A stretch of 64,000 nucleotides of DNA, taken from Actinomadura coerulea (GTDB lineage Bacteria; Actinomycetota; Actinomycetes; Streptosporangiales; Streptosporangiaceae). Positions 52,276 to 60,980 of the stretch are shown here, in pieces; within the stretch, counting starts at the first letter, position 1, and each line of letters begins with the position of its first letter. A model generated the notes under the pieces. It saw only the letters and a list, made by a program, of their open reading frames with translations. It ran no database searches and was not told the DNA's origin. The translations under genes and the position numbers were made by a program. The DNA is taken from contig NZ_JACHMQ010000001.1 of NCBI RefSeq assembly GCF_014208105.1, positions 2,728,001-2,792,000 of the forward strand. The letters are read 5' to 3'.

Positions 52276-53118
52276 ATGAGTACCGCAGAACAGTTCCATG
52301 TAAGTGAGGTGACCCGATCCTACTGGCGGGTGACTTTCGACAATGGACCGGTGAACCTGATGGATCCGGACACCATCGAGCAGCTTGGCGAGCTCATCGG
52401 GCGTATCGAGGATGAGCCGGAACTCACGGTCGTGGTCTTCCGCAGTGACAAGCCGGGTTACTTCATCGCGCACTGGGACCTCATGTCCGACTCCGCCCGT
52501 GTGGCCGGGATGCCGCCCGGACCAACGGGCCTCCACCCGTACCTGGACAACTTCGTCCGGTTGAGCAAGCTGCCCGTGGCCACCATCTCGGAGATCCGCG
52601 GACGCACCCGCGGCGCGGGCAGCGAATTCGTGCTCTCAACGGACATCCGCTTCGCATCCGAGAACGCTGTCCTGGGCCAGTTCGAGGTCGGCGTGGGCAG
52701 CGTTCCGGGAGGCGGCGCCATGGCGCGGCTGGGGCGCCTGGTCGGCCGCGGGCGCGCACTGGAGATCCTGCTCGGCGGCGATGACATGCCGGCCGGTGTG
52801 GCGGCCGAGTACGGCTACGTGAATCGAGTTGTCCCGGACGCCGACATCGAGGCTTTCACCGACGCGTTCGCGCGCCGTATCGCGGGCTTCGACAGGGTGG
52901 CCGTCGCCGGCATCAAAGGACTGGTCGATGCGGCCACCCTGCCGGCGAACGAGGAGTTGGCGCGCGGCCTGCAAGCGTACTTCGCCACCGCGGGCCGCCC
53001 GGAGAACCGGCCGTTCGTCCAACTACTGTTCGACAACGGGCTCCAGCAACCCGGCGGCATCGAGACCGACCTCGGTACGACGATTGGGACGCTCCGCCAG
53101 AACCTCGATCGACCATGA
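52276..53118 (+). CDS. Enoyl-CoA hydratase/isomerase family protein
   Basis: The ATG at 52276 follows AAGGAG by six bases. The 280-residue product has the crotonase fold: YWRVTFDNGPVNLMDPDTIE, the oxyanion-type segments YFIAHWDLMSDSARV and ISEIRGRTRGAGSEFVLSTD, and QFEVGVGSVPGGGAMARLGR. It lacks the usual GGG of the second oxyanion hole (RGAG instead) and the catalytic Glu pair is uncertain, so the precise reaction is open. It is cytoplasmic and monocistronic. Confidence 0.9.
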   Translation: MSTAEQFHVSEVTRSYWRVTFDNGPVNLMDPDTIEQLGELIGRIEDEPELTVVVFRSDKPGYFIAHWDLMSDSARVAGMPPGPTGLHPYLDNFVRLSKLPVATISEIRGRTRGAGSEFVLSTDIRFASENAVLGQFEVGVGSVPGGGAMARLGRLVGRGRALEILLGGDDMPAGVAAEYGYVNRVVPDADIEAFTDAFARRIAGFDRVAVAGIKGLVDAATLPANEELARGLQAYFATAGRPENRPFVQLLFDNGLQQPGGIETDLGTTIGTLRQNLDRP

Positions 53119-53586
53119 CGCCGGAGCGCGAACGCCCAGCGCAGCGCCCTGAAGGGCGTTATGAGCCATCGGCTGCCGTCCCGATCGTTGAATCCGCGCG
53201 TACCGCGGCCGGCTCCGTCATCGCGGTCCCGGCCGTAGGCATGTCTCACGGACGAGATCGGCCGCAGACGGGGGCCGGGTACGACGGACCGATTCGGTGG
53301 GTCGCCCGAGTGCGGCGTGGGCGCCGCGCCCGGGCGCCTCTGAGCCCTCTGTACCCCGCTCCGCGGTCACGGCCGCATGGACGTGGGCTGCCTTCCCAAC
53401 AGCGCCGTAGGCATTCCGCTGCTCTAGGTCGTCCCGGCCGGGAGCTGTTCGGCCTCGGCCTCGCGCTCGCTCCGTACGGTCGACGAAAAGATCTCCGCGG
53501 CCCAGCCGCAAACAACGAGTGCCGCCAGGCAAGACCGCAAACTGGCGGGAACCCGGCATTCCTGGGAAGGCCCTGGCCCGGGGTGC
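53119..53586. other. Intergenic region of about 470 bp
   Basis: Only overlapping Arg/Pro-rich frames; nothing recognised. Confidence 0.5.
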
Positions 53587-54183
53587 TCACGGGTCGCTGG
53601 GGTGGCGCGCCAGGGGCACCGTCTCTGTGGTGAGCCAGGCGGCCAGCGGGAGCGAGCGCAGGATTTCCTGCATCAGCTTGGCGTCGGCGGCCTGAAAGAG
53701 GCCGAGGTTGCGGCCCTCGCCGGGCAGGCTCCACAGACGGAGGAGGCGGCCTTCGGCGGCCAGTTCACGCGCGCGGGCGGCCTCGCGGGCGAACATCTCG
53801 TCGCGGGCCTGCGGGGTCGTCGCGTCCGGCACCTCGACGGTGAACGTGACCAGGTACTCGCCCCCGTCCGCTGCGAGCGGGACCTTGCCGCGCCCCGGGT
53901 CGTTGGGGTGGGAGTCCAGCGCGGTGACCTGGTCGGTGCGCCAGACGCGCAGCGGCATCGCGGCGAGCGTCCGCTCGAGGTCATCTGGGCCGTCGGCGGT
54001 GAACAGCCCGATCGTGCGCCACTCTTCCGGCCCCAGCGGCGGCCGCCACAGGCGCAGCACCCGTCCCTGGGCGGCCAGGACGCGGGTGTTGGCGGCTTCG
54101 CGCGCCCGGATGTCGTCCACCTCGCGCGCCGGGGTTCCGTCCGGGACACGGGTGGTCATGGTGACCAGGTACTCATGCATCAT
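53587..54183 (-). CDS. Tandem muconolactone delta-isomerase-like protein
   Basis: The ATG at 54183 follows AAGGAGG by six bases. The 198-residue product consists of two similar halves of about 95 residues: MHEYLVTMTTRVPDGTP...RVLRLWRPPLGPEEWRTIGL and GEYLVTFTVEVPDATTP...RLLRLWSLPGEGRNLGL, each ending in PLxxW and a short HPxDP tail. Each half matches the muconolactone isomerase (ferredoxin-like) fold, which normally is a single-domain subunit. The duplication may build a pseudo-oligomer. Confidence 0.88.
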   Translation of the reverse strand: MMHEYLVTMTTRVPDGTPAREVDDIRAREAANTRVLAAQGRVLRLWRPPLGPEEWRTIGLFTADGPDDLERTLAAMPLRVWRTDQVTALDSHPNDPGRGKVPLAADGGEYLVTFTVEVPDATTPQARDEMFAREAARARELAAEGRLLRLWSLPGEGRNLGLFQAADAKLMQEILRSLPLAAWLTTETVPLARHPSDP

Positions 54184-54353
54184 GATCTGCCTCCTTGGAC
54201 GTCGGCGTATTCAGCATCATGCCCGTGGGTGTCCGCCGGCGACCGTGGCCCTCACTGGCCCCCGGGGACCGGTGAGACTCCCTGGCGCGACCCGGCGGCC
54301 GGCCGCGCGACTCCCCGGTGTCGCACCACTGACGAGCGCAGGAGGCGCAGGTC

Positions 54354-54410
54354 ATGGACATGAAGCTCGAACTCTTCGTGGTGCCGGTCGCGGACGCATT
54401 TTGTCGGTAG
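54354..54410 (+). pseudogene. Truncated copy of the VOC gene start
   Basis: GACGAGCGCAGGAGGCGCAG then the frame MDMKLELFVVPVADAFCR and a stop duplicate the ribosome-binding site and first 14 codons of the gene at 49630 (MDMKLEVVVVPVSDV). The sequence diverges at codon 15. Confidence 0.8.
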
Positions 54411-55167
54411 CCTGCCGCCGGATCTGTCCACCAGCCCTCGCCAGGCCATGGAGTGGGTCTTCGATCATGCCCGCGGCCACCTTGGCCGCCGTTACCTGGC
54501 CACCACGCCGACACATCCACGCTTTCGGACGCTTAGGCCCGGCGCAGTTTCGTCGTGTGCGATCGGGCGGTGGCCGCGTCACCGAGGGCTTCGGCGACGT
54601 CGGCATCGTTGACGTGGCGCCTGATGGGGGCGAGGAGGCCGACGGCGGTGGTGTGGTCGCATCAGCTGGTCGGCGTCGCTGAAGCGGCCGGCCACTTGCG
54701 CATCATGCCCGAAGACCACTGGTCCCCCGCGCAGCCGCCTCCCGCGCAAGCGTTCTGGGGGAAGTCACTTCGGGGCAGCACTGTGACGGGCCACGACCTG
54801 ACGGTCGGGCAATCTAATGATCAGGACACCGAGGTGGGCCAGGTGGCGCCGGCCGCTCCGCCTCAAGGACGGACAAGTCCACCGAAATGCACCCTGGTGG
54901 GGTGCTTGAGCTGTACCACGCACCCGCAATCGACATACCCGGCATCCAACTGCGGGGGACATCGCCCGTGGACGCTGCCCGGAATCGGCCGCGGAGCGAG
55001 ATCATCATTTCAGTGGGGCAACCACGTGCACGGCGCCGCCGACGGTCTCCACGAAACTGCACCCTCGTCCAGGGCGCGGAGCTCGGCGACGAAGGCGACC
55101 AATTCGCAGCGTGGACGGCGAGCTGCTCGGCGGTGCCCAGCAACACCGCTCAGAAGCCCGTGAGCCG
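54411..55167. other. Interval of about 750 bp without an intact gene
   Basis: Short fragments only. The minus strand near 55030-55130 reads coherently (CELVAFVAELRALDEGAVSW) but lacks start and family. No RNA gene seen. Confidence 0.4.
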
Positions 55168-55953
55168 CTAGGGCGTGTCCGGTAGATCTTGGTGTTCGGC
55201 TGAAATCGATCTTTGAGTGTGGGTTGACCTCCTGGCGAGCCACGCCTCCAGGCCGTCCAGAAGGCGCTCCAACCCGAAGTCGAACCCGTCTTCCTGGCTT
55301 TTCTCGAGATCCACGTCCTTGTTCTCCAGCCACCAGGCGCTGAGGTTCGGATGGTCGGCGGCGATGCGCTGGATGTAGGGCTCCATCTTGTCGATCATGT
55401 AGTTCGCGTTCTGCCCGGTCTCGGCGGTCATCGTCCGCGTGGCCGCCCCGGTCACGGCCGTGCCGATGGCGTGCGACATCAGCAGCGAGCTGGCCCAGGA
55501 GATCTCCTGACCCGTGAACCCGGCAGCCGTTAGCACCCCGATCGTTCCGTCGCTCACCCTCATCGCGTTGGGGCCGATATTGGGCTTGACGCCGAAGATG
55601 CCGATCGCCCACGGGTGGCGGAGGATCATCGACCGCATCCCGCGAGCGTAGCTGCCGGCCGCGACGCGCCAGCCGACCTCGGCGGCGTCGGGGCCTACGA
55701 CCTCGCCCATGATCTCGTCGATGGCGAGCTCGAGCAGCTCGTCCTTGTTGGCGACGTAGAAGTACAGGGACGTCGCGCCGGCGCCGATCGTCGCACCGAG
55801 CCTGCGCATGCTCAGCCCGTCCAGGCCCTCGGCGTCGAGCAGCTCGACCGCCGCCGTCACGATCTCCTCGCGGCTCAGCTGCGGCCTGCCCCGCCGGGCC
55901 CTGACCGGACGCATCCAGACAGAGTCGGTGATCGGGTCAGTGTCGCGGGGCAT
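55168..55953 (-). CDS. TetR/AcrR family regulator with TetR-C-like domain
   Basis: The 261-residue protein has the HTH at about 30-70 (REEIVTAAVELLDAEGLDGL; SMRRLGATIGAGATSLYFYV) and a long effector domain (YARGMRSMILRHPWAIGIFG; NYMIDKMEPYIQRIAADHPN). It is longer than typical TetR because of the C-terminal tail. It is divergent from an MFS pump with a palindrome in the 112-bp gap, so it is very likely the pump's repressor. Confidence 0.92.
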   Translation of the reverse strand: MPRDTDPITDSVWMRPVRARRGRPQLSREEIVTAAVELLDAEGLDGLSMRRLGATIGAGATSLYFYVANKDELLELAIDEIMGEVVGPDAAEVGWRVAAGSYARGMRSMILRHPWAIGIFGVKPNIGPNAMRVSDGTIGVLTAAGFTGQEISWASSLLMSHAIGTAVTGAATRTMTAETGQNANYMIDKMEPYIQRIAADHPNLSAWWLENKDVDLEKSQEDGFDFGLERLLDGLEAWLARRSTHTQRSISAEHQDLPDTP

Positions 55954-56020
55954 GCGCAGTCCTTCGGGGCGGCGGAGTCGTCGAGGTTCAGCGTACCGGT
56001 TTGCGTACGCCGTTCGATTA

Positions 56021-56056
56021 TTAGTACAGTGTGCGAAAAATCGTGCGCTGTACTAA
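56021..56056. promoter_or_regulatory. TetR operator in divergent TetR/MFS promoter
   Basis: TTAGTACAG (56021-56029) and its complement CTGTACTAA (56048-56056) are perfect 9-bp arms; the inner sequence TGTGCG...CGTGCG is partly symmetric too. It directly precedes the MFS ribosome-binding site. Confidence 0.8.
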
Positions 56057-56065
56057 CGGAGAGCC

Positions 56066-57589
56066 ATGTCTTCCCCGCATCCCCGCCGGTGGTGGATCCT
56101 CGGCGTCCTCTGCCTGAGCCTCCTCGTCGTCGTCGTCGACAACACCGTCCTCAACGTCGCGATCCCGTCGCTGATCCGCGACCTGCATGCGAGCAACTCC
56201 GACATCCAGTGGATCCTCGACGCCTACATCGTGGTGTTCGCGGGTCTGCTGCTGACGGCGGGCGCGCTGTCGGACCGGTTCGGCCGCCGCCGCGGCCTGA
56301 TCATCGGGCTGGTGGTGTTCGGCGGCGCCTCGGTGCCCGCCGCCTTCGCCGACTCGCCCGGCCAGCTCATCGCCGCCCGCGCGCTGATGGGGGTGGGCGG
56401 CGCGTTCCTCATGCCGGGAACGCTGTCGATCCTCACCAACGTCTTCGACGAGAAGGAGCGCAAGAAGGCGATCGCCATCTGGAGCTCGGTCCTCATGCTC
56501 GGGGCGCTCGGCGGCCCCGTCGTCGGCGGCCTGCTGCTGGAGCACTTCTGGTGGGGATCGGTGTTCCTGATCAACATCCCGATCGCCGCTCTCGCCGTCA
56601 TCGCGACCGTGCTGATCATCCCCGAGTCGCGCGGCCCGGCCGGCCGGCCCGACCTCGTCGGCGCCCTCCTGTCGACCGTCGGCATGACGGCCCTGGTCTG
56701 GAGCGTCATCTTCATCCCGCGGGACGGCTGGTCCGCTCCGCAGGTGCACATCGGGTTCGCGGTCTCGGTCCTGGCGCTGGTGGGCTTCGCCCTCTGGGAG
56801 CGGCGCGTCAGCGAGCCCATGCTGCCGGTGAAGCTGTTCCGCGACCGCAACTTCAGCGGCGCAAGTCTGTCGATCGTGCTCCTGTCGTTCTCCTCCGGCG
56901 GCCTGATGCTGGCGCTCACCCAGTACCTGCAGTTCGTGCTCGGATACAGCCCGATGAAGACGGGCCTCGCGTTCATCCCGCTGCTCGTCGCCGTGATGGC
57001 CTTCAACGGCATCGGGGTGGTGGTGGACAAGAGGCTCGGCGCCCGGGTCGCCCTCGCCGCCGGCCTCGTGCTCCTGGCCGGAGGGTTCGGCCTGCTCGCG
57101 ATGATGTCGCCGGGTGACGGTTATCCCCGCCTCGTCATCGCGCTTGTCGTGATGGGCATGGGCAGCGGGACCGCCGGCCCCGCCGCCTACGGCACGCTGC
57201 TGGGCGCCCTCCCGCCCGAGCGGGCCGGCGTTGGCTCGGCCGTCAACGACACCGTCCAGCAGGTCGGCCAGGCGCTCAGCGTGGCCATCCTCGGCAGCGT
57301 CCTCACCGCCGCCTACACCGACGCGATGCCTGAGAACGTCACGGGCCCGGCGCGCGACTCCATCGGCAACGCGCTGGCCATCGCCGCCGCCCGGGGGGAC
57401 CTCGCCCTGGCCAGCGCCGCGAAGGACGCCTTCGTCGACGCGATGTCGTTCACCTCGATCGCCGGAGTGTTCGGCGGCCTGGCCGCCGCGGTCCTGGCCT
57501 TCGTAGTGCTGCGCCCGCCCTCGCACAGTGCGGAGGCCGCGCTGCCCGAAGCCGTCCCCGACGTGGACGGTCAGCCCACCGCCCACTGA
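56066..57589 (+). CDS. MFS multidrug efflux transporter, DHA2 family
   Basis: The ATG at 56066 follows GGAGAG. The 507-residue protein has 14 hydrophobic segments, the motif D1-type TM1 text VVVVDNTVLNVAIPSLIRDL, motif A AGALSDRFGRRRGLIIG, and TM5-6 WGSVFLINIPIAALAV. It should export drugs or metabolites using the proton gradient. It differs from the pump at 20656 in sequence and operator, so the two are not recent copies. It is probably released from repression when its ligand binds the divergent TetR. Confidence 0.93.
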   Translation: MSSPHPRRWWILGVLCLSLLVVVVDNTVLNVAIPSLIRDLHASNSDIQWILDAYIVVFAGLLLTAGALSDRFGRRRGLIIGLVVFGGASVPAAFADSPGQLIAARALMGVGGAFLMPGTLSILTNVFDEKERKKAIAIWSSVLMLGALGGPVVGGLLLEHFWWGSVFLINIPIAALAVIATVLIIPESRGPAGRPDLVGALLSTVGMTALVWSVIFIPRDGWSAPQVHIGFAVSVLALVGFALWERRVSEPMLPVKLFRDRNFSGASLSIVLLSFSSGGLMLALTQYLQFVLGYSPMKTGLAFIPLLVAVMAFNGIGVVVDKRLGARVALAAGLVLLAGGFGLLAMMSPGDGYPRLVIALVVMGMGSGTAGPAAYGTLLGALPPERAGVGSAVNDTVQQVGQALSVAILGSVLTAAYTDAMPENVTGPARDSIGNALAIAAARGDLALASAAKDAFVDAMSFTSIAGVFGGLAAAVLAFVVLRPPSHSAEAALPEAVPDVDGQPTAH

Positions 57590-57739
57590 ACAAGGCCGTT
57601 GGAGTGGGTGTCTCGTCGGCACAGGCCAGGCGTCCCGCACGCGGCGGGGCGCGGTGGCCCGCCCGCTGACTCGGTGAACGCGGATGCGGCGCGGGCTGTC
57701 GCCGACGACGGTCACCCGGACAAAACGCCGCCGGTTCCG

Positions 57740-58364
57740 CAGCCAGTAGAGCGTGACCCAGGCCGCGTCGCTGCGGGTCCTGGTCACCGCCCGCGACCAC
57801 ATGACGGCCGAACGCACCGCGACCCTCAACGCGCTGATCGCGCTCCTGCGCGTCGTCGACCTGGGTATCGATGCCCGCAAGGCAGTGACCGGCGCGCAGA
57901 TCGCCACGGTTGCCCGTTGGCGTGCTCGTGATGAGAAGTTGGGCGCTGCCACCGCCCGCGCCGAGGCCATACGGCTGGCCAAGCGCGTGCTCGAACTCGA
58001 CGAGCAGGTCGCCGTCAACAACGCCCGCATGACCCGGCTCGTCCAGGCCAGCCAGGCCGCGCCGTTGCTCGACAAGACCGGCATCGGGCCCGTGACCGCC
58101 GCCATCTGCCTGACGGCCTGGTCGCATCACGGCCGGGTGCGTTCCGAGGCCGCGTTCGCCGCCCTGGCCGGGGTGAACCCCATCCCCGCGTCCTCTGGGA
58201 ACACCGTCCGCCACCGCCTCAACCGCGGCGGTGACAGGCGTCTGAACCGAGCCCTGCACATCGCCGTCCTCAGCCGCATGACCCACGACCCGAAAACCCG
58301 CGCCTACGTCGAGCGACGCCGGGACCAAGGCCGCACCACCCTCCCTAGTAGGCGGGCCGGTTGA
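57740..58364 (+). pseudogene. IS110-family transposase, C-terminal part
   Basis: The frame 57753-58364 (203 residues) reads RVLVTARDHMTAERTATLNA, LLDKTGIGPVTAAICLTAWS, FAALAGVNPIPASSGNTVRH and RLNRGGDRRLNRALHIAVLS, the Transposase_20 domain of IS110 elements. The RuvC-like N-terminal domain with the DEDD residues is missing, and upstream debris is out of frame, so it is inactive. Confidence 0.9.
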
Positions 58365-58468
58365 TCTGGCGGCGGGTCGGCGTCTTGCGCCGAGGCGATA
58401 CTGCCCGGCACTCAGCCGAGCAGGGCCACCAGGCGGGCGCACCTCCAGCTCACCTGACGCCTGACTGT

Positions 58469-58490
58469 TAATGCGAAGCATTTCGCGTTA
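58469..58490. promoter_or_regulatory. TetR autoregulatory operator
   Basis: TAATGCGAA-GCAT-TTCGCGTTA is an inverted repeat with one mismatch in 9-bp arms, 33 bp upstream of the TetR start. Confidence 0.7.
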
Positions 58491-58523
58491 CCCTGTGACA
58501 CAACCCATAGAGAGGGGCGTCGC

Positions 58524-59156
58524 ATGGACGGGAAGCCGCGCGCGACGGGGGCCGTGCGGCCCGGCGGCCGGACGGCGCGCACCCGTGCGGCGGTGTTGGC
58601 CGCGGCCCGGGACGAACTGGAGGCCGGCGGGTACGCCGGGCTCACCCTGGAGAAGGTGGCCGAGCGTTCGGGCGTGCATCTGGCCACGCTGTACCGGCGG
58701 TGGCGGACGGTCGAGGGACTCGTCGTCGACCTGCTGGGCGAACTGGGCAAGACCGAGATCCCGATCCCGGACACCGGCTCGTTCAGGGACGACCTCCGGG
58801 CGCTCGCGCTGGAGATCGCCGCCCTGTACCGGCAGCCCAGGGCTCGGGCGCTCGTCGAGGGCGTCGTGGCCGCCGCCGTCCGGTCCCCCGAGGCGTCCAC
58901 CGCCTGGGCGACGGTGATCGCCGAGCGCAACCGCCTCGCGTCCCGGATCGTCGATCGGGCCGTGGGACGCGGCGAACTGCCGCCGGGGGCCGACGGCATC
59001 GCGATCATCAGCGCCGTCGGCGCCCCCCTCTACTACCGCCTGCTCGTCGCCCGCGGGCCGGTGGACGACGAGGTCGCCGAGAGAGCCGCCGCGGCCGCGC
59101 ACGCCGCCGCCCTCGGCGGCGTCTTCACCCCCGGTTACTCCCCCGGCCCTCCATAG
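58524..59156 (+). CDS. TetR family transcriptional regulator
   Basis: The ATG at 58524 follows GAGGGG. The 210-residue product has the HTH (TRAAVLAAARDELEAGGYAG; LEKVAERSGVHLATLYRRWR, about 18-62) and a TetR_C_11-like effector domain (ALVEGVVAAAVRSPEASTAW; SAVGAPLYYRLLVARGPVDD). An inverted repeat lies upstream. The downstream gene that it would control seems replaced by a chimeric remnant at 59198. Confidence 0.92.
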   Translation: MDGKPRATGAVRPGGRTARTRAAVLAAARDELEAGGYAGLTLEKVAERSGVHLATLYRRWRTVEGLVVDLLGELGKTEIPIPDTGSFRDDLRALALEIAALYRQPRARALVEGVVAAAVRSPEASTAWATVIAERNRLASRIVDRAVGRGELPPGADGIAIISAVGAPLYYRLLVARGPVDDEVAERAAAAAHAAALGGVFTPGYSPGPP

Positions 59157-59197
59157 GCCGCGGCGTACGCCCGCCGCACCAGCGAAAGGACCCGCAA

Positions 59198-59509
59198 ATG
59201 CGCCAGGACATCGAGTTCATTTCGGCCGGCACGACCGAGGTACGCAAAAGCTTCGACGCCGACCGGCTCGCCCGGTTCAACGGCGAGGCGCCGGCCGAGA
59301 GGCAGCGCCGATTCGTCGTCCAGGCCTCGCACGAGATGCGCACACCGCTTGCCGCGCTACGACTGGAGTTGGAAGAAGCCCTGACCAACAGGGATGTCGC
59401 CGACCCTTTCGCGGCGTTGAAGGAAGCGTTGCAGAGCGTCGAGCGCTTGGAGAAGACGGTCATCGCCCTGCTCTGGTCGCTCCAAAGGGACGCGTCGGAG
59501 TGCCCTTAG
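59198..59509 (+). pseudogene. Chimera of a hydrolase start and a histidine-kinase fragment
   Basis: The frame starts MRQDIEFISAGTTEVR, like the N-terminus of alpha/beta hydrolases, and then joins ERQRRFVVQASHEMRTPLAA, LRLELEEALTNRDVADPFAA, the HisKA dimerisation helix with its phospho-His. The catalytic ATPase domain is missing. The 103-codon frame is open from a start with AAAGGA upstream, so a small fusion could be made, but function is unlikely. Confidence 0.7.
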
Positions 59510-59561
59510 GCTGCAGCGGCGGGCGAGTGCTACCGCCGCCGGCACCGGCATGGCGGGTCGG

Positions 59562-60349
59562 TCAGGGGATGGCCCGGTCAACGGACTGAGATGTGAGGCC
59601 GTTCTGCTGGGCGGCTGCCTGAGCCCACCGGTCCAGCGTCTTCTTGGCGGCGCCGGAGTCGATGGCCGCTGCCGCCTCCCTGAGGCCGGCGGCCATGCGG
59701 GCGCGCACATCGCCGTCCAGCCCGCGGTAGGCGGCGATCGCGGCGGCCGCGTTGATCAGTACGGCATCCCTGACCGGACCAGTGTCGCCTTCGACGATCC
59801 TGCGCGCGACAACGGCGTTGTGGGAGGCGTCACCACCCCGCAGGTCGCCTGGGACGGATCGGGGAAGGCCGAATTCGGCCGCGTCAATGGTGGTGGGCGT
59901 GACGGTGTTGCCGGTCACGACCCACACGTGGGTCGGTGCGGCGGTGGAGATCTCGTCGAGACCGTCGTGGCCGCGCACCACCAGCGCTGAGCAGCCGCGG
60001 TCGGCGAGCACTTGGGCGAGCACGGGCGCGACATCGGCATTGGAGCATCCGACGCAGGCGGCCCGGGGCCGGGCCGGGTTGACCAGCGGCGCGATGTAGT
60101 TGATCACGGTGGGGACGCCCAGGGCGCGGCGGACGGGACTGGCGTGCCTCAGCCCGGCGTGGACATTGGGTGCGAACAGGTAGCAGATCCCGGCCTCGGC
60201 CAGGCAACGCGCCGCCGCAGCAGGCGGCAGCGCGAGAGAGACGCCGAGCGCTTCCAGCACTTCCCGCCGAGCCGCAGGGGTGAAGCTGCCGCCGGCCGCT
60301 ACCGCGAGGGCAAACGAAGGTGAAGCACCGCACCACCACCGAATGATCA
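59562..60349 (-). pseudogene. Anthranilate phosphoribosyltransferase (TrpD)-like, N-terminus lost
   Basis: The minus frame encodes VLEALGVSLALPPAAAARCL, EAGICYLFAPNVHAGLRHAS, PVRRALGVPTVINYIAPLVN, DEISTAAPTHVWVVTG and a C-terminal KKTLDRWAQAAAQQNG. These are conserved C-terminal TrpD motifs. The N-terminal helical domain and the PRPP-binding GTGGD motif are missing, and the text before VLEALG is not TrpD-like. It could be a TrpD2-type paralogue broken by insertion of a DNA-ligase fragment. Confidence 0.75.
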
Positions 60350-60369
60350 TCGGTGGTGTCCCCGGATCC

Positions 60370-60723
60370 GTGCAGGCGCCGCGGACCTTGATCCTCGGAC
60401 GGTACGAGCATCGCCGCCGCCGATTGCGCGTCGTCGCGCGCTCGACCCGTTGCCCGCTCCGGCGCGGCGCGAGCTGGCCCGGCCTGTTGGCGCCCGCCGG
60501 TGACGAGCACCCTTGGCCCCAGCCGCTGCCTGCCGGCTGGGCCGGTGGGCTGACCGGCGCCCAGGAGCCCATCTGGTACACGCGGGTGCTTCCGGAGCTG
60601 GCCGCCGAGACCGCTGTGGACGCCGCAGTGGAACACGGCCGCTGGCGCCACGCCGTCCAGTACCTGCGCCTGCGCTCGGACTTGGCCGCGCGTGACGTGC
60701 CCCAGGGCCTGGACATCGAATGA
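60370..60723 (+). pseudogene. C-terminal fragment of an ATP-dependent DNA ligase
   Basis: The plus strand reads RTLILGRYEHRRRRLRVVAR, then after frame changes GDEHPWPQPLPAGWAGGLTG and ETAVDAAVEHGRWRHAVQYL, RLRSDLAARDVP. This is the OB-fold end of LigD-like/ATP-dependent ligases. The nucleotidyltransferase domain is absent. Confidence 0.8.
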
Positions 60724-60734
60724 CCACGGGCCGC

Positions 60735-60980
60735 CCGCGTGCTCAAGCCCGCCGCGAACCGGTCAAGCCCCGCAGCGGCGTTGCCGCGGGACCGGCCCAG
60801 CAGTTCCCCGGCCAACTCGCGCGCGTCGGTGGGGCTGAGAGCCGCCTCCAGGTGGCCCGTGGTGACGGTGACCCCGCCTGCCGGTCCTGAGGGCAGATCA
60901 TCGTGAGCGCGCGGATCGGCAGCGTGTAGATCGCCACCGATCCGGGCGGCGGGCGTCGACCAACTCGCCGGGCTGGTCAC
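60735..60980 (-). CDS. Small protein coupled to the SpoIIE phosphatase gene, 3' end disrupted
   Basis: The GTG at 60980 overlaps the phosphatase stop (GTGA). It reads MTSPASWSTPAARIGGDLHA, VTVTTGHLEAALSPTDAREL, AGELLGRSRGN, a style seen in short actinomycete proteins that follow regulatory genes. The frame then runs on without a stop through the antisense of the ligase fragment into TrpD, giving an artificial 472-codon frame; the real end is lost. Confidence 0.5.

Noticed and set aside
56021..58105. Minus-strand open frame opposite the MFS gene
   Set aside because: Glu/Asp/His/Arg-rich antisense text with no family; the plus strand has a clear 14-TM transporter.
57740..58364. Active IS110 element
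   Set aside because: The N-terminal DEDD domain is missing, so it cannot transpose by itself.
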